From JAGQPD01 sp020426865 (GTDB taxonomy: Bacteria; Planctomycetota; Planctomycetia; Pirellulales; Pirellulaceae), in contig JAWKTN010000005.1 of assembly GCA_041399065.1 (NCBI GenBank), forward strand, positions 310,001-374,000: 64,000 bases of DNA. Direction: 5' to 3'. Position 1 is the first letter of the stretch; each line of letters opens with the position of its first letter. Of the stretch, positions 1 to 8,877 are shown in pieces. A program made the position numbers and the translations under genes. The notes under the pieces were generated by a model. That model was not told where the DNA came from. It saw only the letters and a program-made list of their open reading frames with translations, and did no database searches.

Positions 1-2
1 AG

Positions 3-758
3 TTCACGGACCAGACGGGAGTTGTTGCCGACGCAAACGGCCCCAGCGGGGCGACGCGGGTCTACTCCTTGGCGTTTGGCAGTGACACGTCGATTACTGT
101 GGTGTCGAACCAGACAGGCGTCACGAGTTCTGGTTTCGGCACGTCCATGATCAATGCCTCCGGGACCGACGTTGCGGGGACGATTGACGGCGTTGCGTTT
201 GTCGGTGACGGGAACCTGGCAACGGTCGATAGTGGCCAGGCCAAAGGGTTGGTCGTATCCATCGCCACCAACACCGGTGCCAATGCCCACCAGACGGTAA
301 CAGGATCACTGGGAATCGTCACCGTCATCGACAACTCGCTAGGCTTTCAAATCGGCCCCAACCAGAACCAATCGGCAAAAGTAACGGTCGGGCGGATGAA
401 GCCCGATGGTCTGGGCTTGGGAGTGGTCGCCAACCAGTTCAACAGCCTTTACGACATCTACGTTACCTCCTTCGCCACGGCCCAGGATGCGATCGGCGTC
501 ATCGACGCGGCGATCGACGACGTGACAACGCAACGAGGCCTGCTAGGCGCCTTCCAACAAAATACACTTGAATCGACCGCCAATAATCTGCGAGTCACAC
601 TGGAAAACACCGTCAACGCCGAATCAGTTATTCGAGACACAGACTTCGCCAAAGAAGTTGCCGATTACACCAAATTCCAAGTGTTGGCCCAAGCCGGAAC
701 GTCGGTTCTGTCCAATGCCAACCAGATGTCGCAACTAGTACTGTCATTACTTCAATAG
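3..758 (+). CDS. fliC: Flagellin, C-terminal part (5' end outside window)
   Basis: Major filament protein. The frame is already open at the first bases, so the true start lies upstream and only about 251 residues are present. The last 90 residues are a typical flagellin C-terminal helical domain: a heptad-rich stretch (ENTVNAESVIRDTDFAKEV), then the conserved ending around QANQMSQLVLSLLQ-type residues. The preceding part is a Gly/Thr/Ser-rich beta segment, as in the variable surface domain of long flagellins. It is followed by fliD and fliS, the cap and the flagellin chaperone, which fits a filament-assembly cluster. The family is clear; the symbol is by homology, since planctomycetes may carry several flagellins. 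Confidence 0.9.
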   Translation, partial: FTDQTGVVADANGPSGATRVYSLAFGSDTSITVVSNQTGVTSSGFGTSMINASGTDVAGTIDGVAFVGDGNLATVDSGQAKGLVVSIATNTGANAHQTVTGSLGIVTVIDNSLGFQIGPNQNQSAKVTVGRMKPDGLGLGVVANQFNSLYDIYVTSFATAQDAIGVIDAAIDDVTTQRGLLGAFQQNTLESTANNLRVTLENTVNAESVIRDTDFAKEVADYTKFQVLAQAGTSVLSNANQMSQLVLSLLQ

Positions 759-887
759 CCCCCACCACCAACCATGAAAGGTCAACTCGCGTCGCAGAAC
801 CCTGGGCAGTTTCGGAAAGGAACTACCTGTACCCTTTGCGTGACCATGGATGATTGTGTTTGAGAATGCAACGCGGAGATTTTCGCC

Positions 888-2882
888 ATGCTCACCATCG
901 ACGGACTTGTAACCGGCATTGATACCACTACGGTCATTGATGGTCTGCTGCAAATCCAACAGCGGCAGATCGACCAATTTGACACGCGGCGAAACGCCGT
1001 ACTGCGGGAAAAAACCGCATTTTCCGGCGTCGAGTCACGGCTCATCAGCTTGCGAGGTTCCCTCGGCAAGTTGAACAACATTCAACGTTCAGCGCTATTG
1101 GGAAAAGTCGCTACCTCCAGCGATGAGGACGTACTTACCGCCGCCGCATCCGACAATGCGACTCCCGGTGTGTACACCTTGCATATCAACTCGCTAGCCC
1201 ACGCCCATCAAGTTGCCAGCCAGGGATTTGCCGGCCAGGATGCCGCCATCACGAAAGGCACGCTTCAACTGAGAACAGGTTCGGGCAGCGTCACTACCAT
1301 CACCATTGATGACTCGAATGATACGCTGGAAGGACTGGCAGACGCGATCAACAACTCGGAAGCCAGCGTCAACGCATCGATCATCAACGACGGATCGACC
1401 GGCGGCACACCGTTCCGACTATTGCTCACATCTCGTGATACAGGAACCGCCAACGCCATCACGCTCACCAATAACCTGGTCGCCTCCGATGCCACAGCGA
1501 CGCAACCCACCTTTGACTTCGACAACCCCATTCAGGAGGCATCCGACGCAGAGATCGTTTTCGGCAGCGGGGCCGGCGCGCTGCAAGTCTTTAGTGCCAC
1601 CAATACCGTGCAGGATATTATCCCCGGTGTCGATCTCGATCTACACACCGCCAACCCCGACAAAGAAATCTCGCTTTCCGTCGCCAACGATACTGAAGGT
1701 GCCGTCGAAGTCATTCAAGGCTTTGTCGAGTCATACAATGACCTGATGCAATACATCGACGACCAGAGCGATTACAACCCGGACTCGCAGGTCGCCGGCG
1801 TGCTGCTGGGCAATCGCTCCGTGATCGATTTTCAGGGTCAAGTACGACAAGCCGTCTTCAATTCTGTTCCCGACGTGAACACGAACATGAGTCGGTTGAC
1901 CTCCATTGGTATCTCGCTCACCAACGACGGCCGCATGAACTTCGACTCGTCGAAGCTTACGGACGCGCTGAACGGGAAAGTCGCAAAGGTGACCGCCCGC
2001 GATGTGGCTCGACTGTTCGCCATGGACGGCAGCTCCGACAACCCGGCCGTTCGCTTTGTCACCGGTAGTACCCGCACCACAGCATCCAAAGTGCAGGTTG
2101 ACATTACGTCGGCCGCTGAGCGAGCCTCGATTCTGGCCACCAACGCCATCACGGAACCAGTGGTCATCGACGGCAGCAACAATACGTTCCGCATCTCGCT
2201 GGACAAGCAAGAATCGGGCGACCTCGTGCTCGAGGATGGATCGTATACGATGACGGAGCTGGCAGAACACATTCAGGAAGTCATCAACGGCGACGACGAT
2301 TTGGCTGGACGACTGGTGCTTGTAAGCATCGAAGAAGGACGCCTCCGATTAACCTCGGAAGTGTACGGCAGTATTAGCGAAGTCCGCTTCATCGACGGAT
2401 CGGCGACCTCGATTCTCGGATTCGATGGAACGGAAAGCGATATCGGACAGGATGTCGTCGGCACATTTACCGTTGATGGCGTGGAAGAAAAGGCGACTGG
2501 GCGTGGTCGGCTGTTGGTCGGCGATCGAGAGAATGCGACGACGGGCGGCCTGCAAATCCGAGTTTCACTCACCAGCGGCCAAGTCGCTGAGGGCAGCGAC
2601 AATGCCCAAGTGACCCTGTCACGCGGGATCGGCACACGTCTCGATAACGTGCTGGGAGATCTGCTCGATGCCGTCGATGGTCGCGTGAAGTTCATTAACG
2701 ATAGTTACGATTCGCGGGTCAAAGGGATCGACGATGCCCTCGACCGCATGAACGCCCGCATCGAATCACAGCGTGAGTCCTTGGTTTCGCAATTTGCCGC
2801 ACTTGAGTCGTCGGTCGCGGATTTACAGAGCATTGGCAGTTTACTCGGGGCACAATTGGCCGGGCTGGGCGGGTTAGGCTAG
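888..2882 (+). CDS. fliD: Flagellar hook-associated protein 2 (filament cap) FliD
   Basis: Forms the distal cap under which flagellin subunits fold. The protein has 664 residues, within the upper range for FliD. The N-terminus (MLTIDGLVTGIDTTTVIDGL) matches the FliD_N signature, with the Q-rich helix after it. The C-terminus has a coiled-coil segment at about 610-650 (RMNARIESQRESLVSQFAAL), typical of FliD_C. The middle is beta-rich and poorly conserved, as expected for cap domains D2-D3. The ATG at 888 has a GGAG about 10 bases upstream. It lies 130 bases after flagellin and 24 bases before fliS. I saw no sigma-54 or sigma-28 box in the gap before it. Confidence 0.93.
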   Translation: MLTIDGLVTGIDTTTVIDGLLQIQQRQIDQFDTRRNAVLREKTAFSGVESRLISLRGSLGKLNNIQRSALLGKVATSSDEDVLTAAASDNATPGVYTLHINSLAHAHQVASQGFAGQDAAITKGTLQLRTGSGSVTTITIDDSNDTLEGLADAINNSEASVNASIINDGSTGGTPFRLLLTSRDTGTANAITLTNNLVASDATATQPTFDFDNPIQEASDAEIVFGSGAGALQVFSATNTVQDIIPGVDLDLHTANPDKEISLSVANDTEGAVEVIQGFVESYNDLMQYIDDQSDYNPDSQVAGVLLGNRSVIDFQGQVRQAVFNSVPDVNTNMSRLTSIGISLTNDGRMNFDSSKLTDALNGKVAKVTARDVARLFAMDGSSDNPAVRFVTGSTRTTASKVQVDITSAAERASILATNAITEPVVIDGSNNTFRISLDKQESGDLVLEDGSYTMTELAEHIQEVINGDDDLAGRLVLVSIEEGRLRLTSEVYGSISEVRFIDGSATSILGFDGTESDIGQDVVGTFTVDGVEEKATGRGRLLVGDRENATTGGLQIRVSLTSGQVAEGSDNAQVTLSRGIGTRLDNVLGDLLDAVDGRVKFINDSYDSRVKGIDDALDRMNARIESQRESLVSQFAALESSVADLQSIGSLLGAQLAGLGGLG

Positions 2883-2906
2883 CACTCCATCAGGAAGTAG
2901 GATCGT

Positions 2907-3326
2907 ATGAAAAAGCCATTTCAGATTTACAAACAGCAGAAACGCGTAGGCTGGACCCGCGTCGATATGTTGATCGCACTCTACGATGCGGGCATCCGCA
3001 ACATTCGTCAATGCCGAGAGGCAATGTCCGAAGGCAATCCCAGCCAGACACAACAACACCGACTCCATGCCCTGCGAATCATTCTGGAAATTCAAGCTGG
3101 GCTCGACTCGAAGTACGGCGAAGTTCCCAACAACATCGCTCGCCTCTGTGACTTCTGCAGCCACGCGCTCCTGCACGGCGACAGCACGCAGCTGGCGACG
3201 GCCGAACACGTTTTGCAGACCGTGCGTGATGGGTTTGCCGGAATCCGTGACGAGGCCGCTGCGTTAGAAATGGAAGGGCAGATCCCCCCTCTCGCGGACG
3301 CCAACTATGTCCATACGACCGTCTGA
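2907..3326 (+). CDS. fliS: Flagellin export chaperone FliS
   Basis: Cytoplasmic chaperone that binds flagellin C-termini and keeps them export-competent. It has 139 residues, close to the 120-140 usual for FliS. The features seen are the early YKQQKR segment, the helix MLIALYDAGIRNIRQCREAM (the FliS 'li..LydgAi..l..A..a' helix), and a second helix bundle with RLHALRIILEIQAGLD. The C-terminal half is more acidic. The gene follows fliD by 24 bases, with AGGAAG before its ATG, so it is very probably cotranscribed with fliD. The identification rests on pattern and neighbourhood together. Confidence 0.88.
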   Translation: MKKPFQIYKQQKRVGWTRVDMLIALYDAGIRNIRQCREAMSEGNPSQTQQHRLHALRIILEIQAGLDSKYGEVPNNIARLCDFCSHALLHGDSTQLATAEHVLQTVRDGFAGIRDEAAALEMEGQIPPLADANYVHTTV

Positions 3327-3475
3327 ACGTCAACCGAACACCGGAAACCTTTTCTTCCGACATCACGAAACATTTTCGCGGTCGTCCGCATCCCAAACGC
3401 CCGCCCATCCTCATCTTGTCCCAACAACACGTTAATTCCTAACAGTTTACGAAATCGTTGCAATGATACCGTCGC

Positions 3476-3492
3476 TTGGCGCGCCGATTGCT
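3476..3492 (+). promoter_or_regulatory. Sigma-54 (RpoN) promoter for the flgF-flgL operon
   Basis: The sequence TTGGCGCGCCGATTGCT matches the -24/-12 consensus TTGGCACG-N4-TTGCT with one difference in the conserved part. The invariant GG (3478-3479) and GC (3490-3491) are separated by exactly 10 bases. A start site would lie near 3503, about 70 bases before the TTG start of flgF. It sits in the only long gap (245 bases) of the flagellar block before a run of tightly spaced genes. Confidence 0.65.
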
Positions 3493-3560
3493 TTGAGCGA
3501 ATGCGTGGCAGATTGTCGACACCCGGAAATGTCCCGATGTGTCGCAACCAACATTGACAC

Positions 3561-3567
3561 GGAGGTG
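3561..3567 (+). promoter_or_regulatory. Shine-Dalgarno fixing a TTG start for flgF
   Basis: GGAGGTG lies five bases before the TTG at 3572. No ATG or GTG in frame nearby gives the expected FlgF N-terminus (LSGLYSAASG), so this ribosome binding site decides the start. Confidence 0.7.
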
Positions 3568-3571
3568 ATTT

Positions 3572-4306
3572 TTGCTCTCGGGTTTGTACAGTGCGGCGAG
3601 CGGGATCAGCGCGGCGGAAATCAACCAGCAGGTCGTGTCGCGTAACCTTGCGCACCTCGATCAGCCTGGTTACCGGCGTGAATTCGTTTCGTTTCAAACC
3701 ATGGAAAACCGATTTCGTGGCGACGGCCCATGGAGCAACGTGCCGCGACTGGGAGCCGACCCGGTGTCGATCACTCGCGATTTCAGTCAAGGCCGCGGAG
3801 AACATACGGGACGCTCCCTGGACGTCGCCATACACGGCGATGGCTTCTTTGTATTGCAGAGCCCGAACGGACCGCTTTACACGCGCAATGGCGTATTCAA
3901 TCTCACACCCGAGGGGGACCTGGTCACCAACGATGGACTTCGGGTCGAAGGCACGAACGGCCCCATTTCACTTCCCACGGATGCACCACTCCAACAACTA
4001 ACCATCTTCGCCGATGGGACAATCGTCAATGGTGACCGGGAGGTGGCTCAATTCCAGTCGGTGCGTTTTAACGATCCACAGGTATTGCAAGCAATTGGCC
4101 CTTCGACATTCGCCGCACCAAGTGACGTGGTACCCCAACCGGCGGAAGTGACGTTCGAGCAAGGCGAACGAGAAATGGCAAACGCATCCCCTACGGATGA
4201 ACTTGTGCGAATGATTGTCGGCCTTCGTCACCATGAGGCGTCACAGCGAGCTTTGCGAACGATCGCCGAAGCGGTACAAAAACATACTGACCCACGCGGA
4301 GCATAA
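3572..4306 (+). CDS. flgF: Flagellar proximal/distal rod protein, FlgF-type
   Basis: Basal-body rod protein of 244 residues. The N-terminal rod/hook helix (LYSAASGISAAEINQQVVSR) and the C-terminal helix (DELVRMIVGLRHHEASQRAL) are the paired coiled segments shared by FlgE/F/G. The central motif LDVAIHGDGFFVLQ is the family core. It is slightly shorter and more divergent than the next gene, which is the better FlgG, so FlgF is the natural name; in planctomycetes this paralogue could also be called a second FlgG. The start is TTG with a strong GGAGGTG. It is the first gene of the operon behind the sigma-54 site; flgG follows after 5 bases. Confidence 0.8.
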   Translation: MLSGLYSAASGISAAEINQQVVSRNLAHLDQPGYRREFVSFQTMENRFRGDGPWSNVPRLGADPVSITRDFSQGRGEHTGRSLDVAIHGDGFFVLQSPNGPLYTRNGVFNLTPEGDLVTNDGLRVEGTNGPISLPTDAPLQQLTIFADGTIVNGDREVAQFQSVRFNDPQVLQAIGPSTFAAPSDVVPQPAEVTFEQGEREMANASPTDELVRMIVGLRHHEASQRALRTIAEAVQKHTDPRGA

Positions 4307-4311
4307 TCCAC

Positions 4312-5094
4312 ATGTTACGTGCGTTGTATTCTAGCGCGACCGGCATGAAGGCGCAGGAGACGCTCCTCGACGTCACTGCCAATAATCTGGCAAACGTCAA
4401 CACGACGGGCTTCAAACGCAGCCACGTCAACTTCGCCGATCTGTTGTATGCAACCGTGCGGCAGGCGGGTGCCCAATCGGCCGCCGGTCAACAAATACCA
4501 GTCGGTTTGCAGATCGGCAGCGGAGCTCGGGCCGTCGCCACCACCAAACTCTTCACGCCCGGTACACCCCAACAGACAGGCAACAACCTCGACGTCGCGA
4601 TCGAAGGGGATGGCTTCTTCCAAATCCAGATGCCGAGCGGAGAAATTCGTTACACGCGAGACGGATCGTTCCATATGGACAGTGCTGGCAACCTAGTAAA
4701 TGCCGACGGCTACTTGCTCCAGCCGGGGATTACCATCAGCCCCGACGCCACCGCCATCACGATACTTCCCGATGGGACCGTCAGTACCAACGTCAATGGT
4801 GTTGAAACTCCGGTTGGCCAGATTGACTTGGCGAGGTTTATCAACCCTGCCGGCCTAAGCAGCACCGGTGGCAATCTCTACGCGCAGACAACGGCCTCGG
4901 GAGATCCACTACCAGGCCAGCCGGGCCTCAATGGCCTTGGGACTCTTCGACAGGGATTCCTGGAAGAATCGAATGTCCAGATGGTAACCGAGTTGATTTC
5001 GCTCATCACAGCCCAACGGGCCTACGAAGTGAACGCCCGCGCGATTCGTGCTGGCGACGAGATGCTTTCCACAACCAGCCAGATCATGAGGTAA
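4312..5094 (+). CDS. flgG: Flagellar distal rod protein FlgG
   Basis: Builds the distal rod, passing through the P and L rings. It has 260 residues, the standard FlgG length. Landmarks are MLRALYSSATGMKAQETLLD at the start, then TANNLANVNTTGFKR, the core LDVAIEGDGFFQIQ, and the ending LEESNVQMVTELISLITAQ with an RAYEVN motif, all close to the textbook FlgG pattern. The gene lies 5 bases after flgF and 4 bases before flgA, so translation is probably coupled along the operon. Confidence 0.95.
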   Translation: MLRALYSSATGMKAQETLLDVTANNLANVNTTGFKRSHVNFADLLYATVRQAGAQSAAGQQIPVGLQIGSGARAVATTKLFTPGTPQQTGNNLDVAIEGDGFFQIQMPSGEIRYTRDGSFHMDSAGNLVNADGYLLQPGITISPDATAITILPDGTVSTNVNGVETPVGQIDLARFINPAGLSSTGGNLYAQTTASGDPLPGQPGLNGLGTLRQGFLEESNVQMVTELISLITAQRAYEVNARAIRAGDEMLSTTSQIMR

Positions 5095-5098
5095 TGGT

Positions 5099-6100
5099 AT
5101 GAACCGATGCATTATCGCCATAGCGATGACGTTGCTCGTAACGCGTCATTCGGCTGCTCAAGACCTTTCGGACAGAGTTGCCGACACTCGTTCGCCCGTC
5201 GTCGTCGTATTGCTTGACGGCACGGAAGTGAACACTGGCCTGGCGACGCTGCGCGACGTCGCCCACATCACTGGTGGCACGGCCCAGCTGCGAGATGAAA
5301 TCGGCCGACTTGACATTGTCGAGCTCGCAAGCTCTTCGCATTCCGCTAGCGTCACAGCGTCACAGGTGAAGATGCGCGTGCTGTTGGCTGGATACGACCA
5401 CAACGACTTTCAGATTCGTGGCCCGTCACGAGTATCCGTTCGCCGGTCTCAGCCACTCGCTCTGGACTCGCAAGTTGTCAGCTCGATCCACGACGCATAT
5501 GTGCGAGCTTTATCCGTTGACCCCGACGACATCCTGGTTACACTGACCCAGCCTATCACCGTACGTGGCTCCTCTTCGATCGTGCCGACGCGTGTGGAGC
5601 CAATCCTGGACCAAGGGGTGCGACTGGGAAACTGTCGATTGCGAGTAGGCCTGTACGAAGACGATCACTTGGCCAGTGCCATCATGGTTTCGGTCTTGGT
5701 TCAGCGCCGCCTTAGTGTCGTCACGGCCCGAAAGAATTTGAAACGCGGGGACCTGGTGACCGAGTCCGACGTTGATGAATCGACGACGCTCGCCAGTTCC
5801 GGCACGTCAGTCGAACTTGAAAGCATCGTGGGTGCGACGCTCAAACGCGACATTCGCGCCGGCCAGGAGATTGCATCCCGCGACGTCGCATTGGTCGATG
5901 CCGCATCGGAATACGCTGTCCGTCCGCGAGATCAGGTGCGGATCGTGGCCCGCGTGGGCAAGGTCACGGCCACCATCAGCGACGGCCAGGCGCTTCAAGG
6001 TGGTCGGGTCGGCGACTCAATCCGAGTCGTCAATCCATCCAGCAAGAAACAGCTGATCGGCCGCGTCACCGGTCCCAATGAAGTCACCGTTTTGCGTTAA
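5099..6100 (+). CDS. flgA: Flagellar P-ring assembly chaperone FlgA
   Basis: Periplasmic chaperone for FlgI polymerisation. It has 333 residues, longer than the roughly 220 of enterobacterial FlgA, with an N-terminal addition of about 100 residues that I do not recognise. It begins with a Sec signal peptide (IIAIAMTLLVTRHSAAQ). The SAF-type domain starts near residue 200 (RKNLKRGDLVTESDVDE), and the C-terminal half has the FlgA core (VRPRDQVRIVARVGKVTATI), ending in RVTGPNEVTVLR. Its place directly before flgH and flgI, the ring genes, supports the role. Confidence 0.88.
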   Translation: MNRCIIAIAMTLLVTRHSAAQDLSDRVADTRSPVVVVLLDGTEVNTGLATLRDVAHITGGTAQLRDEIGRLDIVELASSSHSASVTASQVKMRVLLAGYDHNDFQIRGPSRVSVRRSQPLALDSQVVSSIHDAYVRALSVDPDDILVTLTQPITVRGSSSIVPTRVEPILDQGVRLGNCRLRVGLYEDDHLASAIMVSVLVQRRLSVVTARKNLKRGDLVTESDVDESTTLASSGTSVELESIVGATLKRDIRAGQEIASRDVALVDAASEYAVRPRDQVRIVARVGKVTATISDGQALQGGRVGDSIRVVNPSSKKQLIGRVTGPNEVTVLR

Positions 6101-6150
6101 CCTTCCTTTTCACCCTACTCCATTAACTACACCTTCCATAGGCCCTTGTC

Positions 6151-6780
6151 ATGAAACTCAAGACAACTATCTTGTCAGTACTTCTCGTTTCGTCCGCTTT
6201 GACGATCCAGGCAACTGGGCAATCGCCGTCGCTTTACGCACGTCGCGTGGCGAGTCGTGGACCGCTATTCCACGATACTCAGGCGCGGCGGGTCGGCGAC
6301 ACATTAACGGTTATCGTCAGTGAATCGACCGATGCCGCCATGAAAGACGACCGTCAAATGGATCGCAACTCGACCACCGGCGGCGGATTTGATTTCTCGG
6401 CGTCGTCGGGAGGCGATCTTGGATCAAAGACCGGCACGATGGCTATGGATACCTCCGCCAATTCGTCCGGCACCGTTGACAACAGTTCGCAATACAGCGT
6501 TGCACGTGATTTTACGGACCGCATCGCCGTGATGATCGTCGACAAAACGCCGAATGGCGACTTTGTCATCCGAGGCCAAAGGAGTATTACGGTTTCCGGT
6601 GAACACCGGACACTCACGATCAACGGGATCGTCCGCTTTGAGGATATCCGTGCCGACAACACCGTCTTATCACAGTACATCGCGAACCTCGACGTTTGCT
6701 ACGCAGGCGACGGCGCCGAGACCATCTTTACAAAACCAGGGTGGATGGCACGCACATGGGATCTCATACGTCCGTTCTGA
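6151..6780 (+). CDS. flgH: Flagellar L-ring protein FlgH
   Basis: Forms the outer-membrane L ring. It has 209 residues, close to the family average. The FlgH core is clear: SLYARR, LFHDTQARRVGDTLTVIVSE, then DFTDRIAVMIVDKTPNGDFV, RGQRSITVSGE, and the C-terminal GIVRFEDIRADNTVLS. The start ATG at 6151 opens a signal peptide (TTILSVLLVSSALTIQATGQ). Unlike the lipoprotein FlgH of enterobacteria, no cysteine stands at the cleavage region, so lipidation is unlikely and signal peptidase I processing is inferred. It sits 50 bases after flgA and is followed by flgI. Confidence 0.93.
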   Translation: MKLKTTILSVLLVSSALTIQATGQSPSLYARRVASRGPLFHDTQARRVGDTLTVIVSESTDAAMKDDRQMDRNSTTGGGFDFSASSGGDLGSKTGTMAMDTSANSSGTVDNSSQYSVARDFTDRIAVMIVDKTPNGDFVIRGQRSITVSGEHRTLTINGIVRFEDIRADNTVLSQYIANLDVCYAGDGAETIFTKPGWMARTWDLIRPF

Positions 6781-6840
6781 CCAACTCAGCCGCTTCGCCA
6801 ACAGGCCGCTAACCCACAGTTGATTTCGAAAGGAAACCAA

Positions 6841-7986
6841 ATGACAGTCCCTCGCTCAACCCGCCACCAATCTGTGGCTTTATGTACACTGATTGGTATA
6901 TACTGCTGCCTATCGCCGGCATTTGCCGTCGACACTCGCATCGGCGACATCACGACGGTGGAGGGTCTGCGAGATAATGTGCTCACCGGAATCGGACTGG
7001 TGACCGGACTATCCGGCACAGGAGGCAAGAATCCAAGCACGCGAACGTACTACCAAAACTTTATTCAGAGCCATCTGAACGTTCGAGCCGACCCAGCGCA
7101 ACGAATCGCGATCGGAACGGATACGCGAACAAATACGTCCAGTGTCTCGCTGGTAACCGTCAAGGCAGTGATGCCCGTTAATACGCGCCCCGGAATGAAG
7201 CTGGACGCTATCGTGTCTATTTATGACGATGCGAAGAGCTTGCAGGGAGGCACGCTGGAACTGACGGAATTGCTCGGGCCGGACCGGGAAGTCTATGCGG
7301 TAGCCTATGGACCTGTTTCCACGACGGGCTTCGATTTCTCGGGCCAGGCAGGTTCCGCTAAAAAGAACCACAATTCGGTCGGCACGGTTGTCAGGGGTGC
7401 GACGATCGAAGTGGCAGTACCATTCAAATTCGAGTGCCGAGGCAGTTTTAATCTGCTTTTGCACAATCCGGATGCCACAACGGCCAGTCGGATCGAACAC
7501 GCCATTAACAACGCATTCCCCGGGACAGCTCAGGCAGTCGAACGGGGCGTCGTCGAGGTCTTGATCCCCTTCAGCTATCGAGGGCGAGAGGTCGAGTTTT
7601 TAGGCAACATTGAACAACTGGCGACCGCTCCCGACGCGTTGGCGAAGGTAATCGTCAATGAGCGAACGGGGACGATTGTTGTAGGGCAGAGAGTGCGCAT
7701 TTCGGCGGCGGCGGTGACGCACGCGAACCTGGCCGTGATCACGACGGAAACGCCCGAGGTATCGCAGCCGGCTCCATTGAGTAACGGAGTGACGGCCGTG
7801 GTTCCGCGAACACAGTTGGACGTTGTCGAAGAAAAGCGCCCGATGGTCGTCTTCGAGGACTCCGCCACCGTGGCCGACCTGGCAACTTCATTGAACGCAC
7901 TTGGAGTGACACCGCGTGATTTGGGTGCGATCTTCACGCAGTTGCATGCTGCGGGCGCGTTGCATGCGGAACTGGAATTCAGATAA
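6841..7986 (+). CDS. flgI: Flagellar P-ring protein FlgI
   Basis: Periplasmic P-ring subunit of 381 residues. I prefer the ATG at 6841, preceded by GAAAGGA, over a TTG 21 bases earlier. A signal peptide ends near SPAFA, and the mature protein starts with TRIGDITTVEGLRDNVLTGI, the classical FlgI opening, followed by GLVTGLSGTGGK. Further matches are MPVNTRPGMKLDAIVSIYDD, SLQGGTLELT, the GTVVRGATIEVAVP stretch and, near the end, GVTPRDLGAIFTQLHAAGAL. The next gene starts 22 bases after the stop. Confidence 0.95.
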   Translation: MTVPRSTRHQSVALCTLIGIYCCLSPAFAVDTRIGDITTVEGLRDNVLTGIGLVTGLSGTGGKNPSTRTYYQNFIQSHLNVRADPAQRIAIGTDTRTNTSSVSLVTVKAVMPVNTRPGMKLDAIVSIYDDAKSLQGGTLELTELLGPDREVYAVAYGPVSTTGFDFSGQAGSAKKNHNSVGTVVRGATIEVAVPFKFECRGSFNLLLHNPDATTASRIEHAINNAFPGTAQAVERGVVEVLIPFSYRGREVEFLGNIEQLATAPDALAKVIVNERTGTIVVGQRVRISAAAVTHANLAVITTETPEVSQPAPLSNGVTAVVPRTQLDVVEEKRPMVVFEDSATVADLATSLNALGVTPRDLGAIFTQLHAAGALHAELEFR

Positions 7987-8008
7987 ACAGGGAACGGGGC
8001 ATACAGCG

Positions 8009-8353
8009 ATGAGTATTCCGGAAACCGGGTCACTACCGACGATCCACCTTGCTCCACAACTTACGAGCATGCTGAATCGATTGGAATCGTCGACGGCGGT
8101 CGGCAAGGGGCCTCAATTGGAGGACGTCGCCCGGCAATTCGAAGGAACGTTCATCTCGATGCTACTGAAGGAGATGCGACAGACGCTCTCGGGAGATGGT
8201 TTCTTCGCCGGCGACAAGACGGATACCTACGGTAGTCTCTTTGACATGTTCATGGGCCAGCACCTGTCGCAGGCAGGTGGTCTAGGCATCGAACGTGCTT
8301 TACTCAAGTATCAGGAAAACTCGCTTTCAGCTCGAGCGGCAAAAAATGAATAG
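8009..8353 (+). CDS. flgJ: Rod-binding protein, FlgJ N-terminal domain only
   Basis: Rod scaffolding factor of 114 residues. The Rod-binding (FlgJ_N) motif is complete: LEDVARQFEGTFISMLLKEM, then GDGFFAGDKTDTYGSLFDMF and GGLGIERALLKYQ. The C-terminal muramidase domain of enterobacterial FlgJ is absent, as in many other bacteria, so wall digestion for rod passage must come from another protein. The ATG at 8009 fits the conserved region; longer in-frame starts overlap flgI and add only low-complexity residues. The stop overlaps the ATG of the next gene by 8 bases, implying coupling. Confidence 0.85.
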   Translation: MSIPETGSLPTIHLAPQLTSMLNRLESSTAVGKGPQLEDVARQFEGTFISMLLKEMRQTLSGDGFFAGDKTDTYGSLFDMFMGQHLSQAGGLGIERALLKYQENSLSARAAKNE

Positions 8354-8876
8354 TCACGACACGTACGATTCGGACATACTTCACGAGCTTGCGGCTACTT
8401 GCCTACGGCACTTCCAGCAAGAAGAGAGGGCGTTACTGCGAGTATACGAGTCTGCGCTTGCCATCCGTGACGCTCTTCGTTGTCAGCAATCGATCGACTT
8501 GCAGCCCTTGACAGAGCGACAAGAGGAGGCAGCAGCGGAATCGCGCGCCTTACGATCGTGTCGGGACGAATTGCGACTTCAGTTGTCCGCGGTTCTCGCG
8601 ATTGGATTCGACGAGGCCACGATTGCCGGCCTTGCCAACCAGCTTCCTCCCGACAGGGGGGGTTCGCTGTTAGAACTACGTGATCGGCTGAGACAACTTT
8701 CGTTAGATATTGAGCGAGTGGCGGTAGGAAACGCGGTCCTGCTGCGCAGCCGGCTTGAAATGTTTGAGCAATTGCTAACCTCGCTGACCGGCAGTGACGC
8801 ACACTCGCAACGATACGCTCCCACTGGCCAGCGGGAGGCGGCGGCCAGTCGCTCCATCATGCAGGCGAGGTGCTAA
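8346..8876 (+). CDS. flgN: FlgN-like flagellar export chaperone
   Basis: Predicted cytoplasmic chaperone for FlgK and FlgL, of 176 residues. It is almost entirely helical with leucine and glutamine-rich heptads (LRHFQQEERALLRVYESALA, then LTERQEEAAAESRALRSC), the general look of FlgN. Sequence conservation in this family is low, so the call leans on position: it overlaps flgJ by 8 bases and stops one base before the flgK ATG. Nothing suggests a signal peptide or membrane segment. Confidence 0.7.
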   Translation: MNSHDTYDSDILHELAATCLRHFQQEERALLRVYESALAIRDALRCQQSIDLQPLTERQEEAAAESRALRSCRDELRLQLSAVLAIGFDEATIAGLANQLPPDRGGSLLELRDRLRQLSLDIERVAVGNAVLLRSRLEMFEQLLTSLTGSDAHSQRYAPTGQREAAASRSIMQARC

Positions 8877-8877
8877 C

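Noticed and set aside
759..887. Sigma-54 or sigma-28 promoter before fliD
   Set aside because: No GG-N10-GC with a TTGC context and no TAAA/GCCGATAA-type pair was found.
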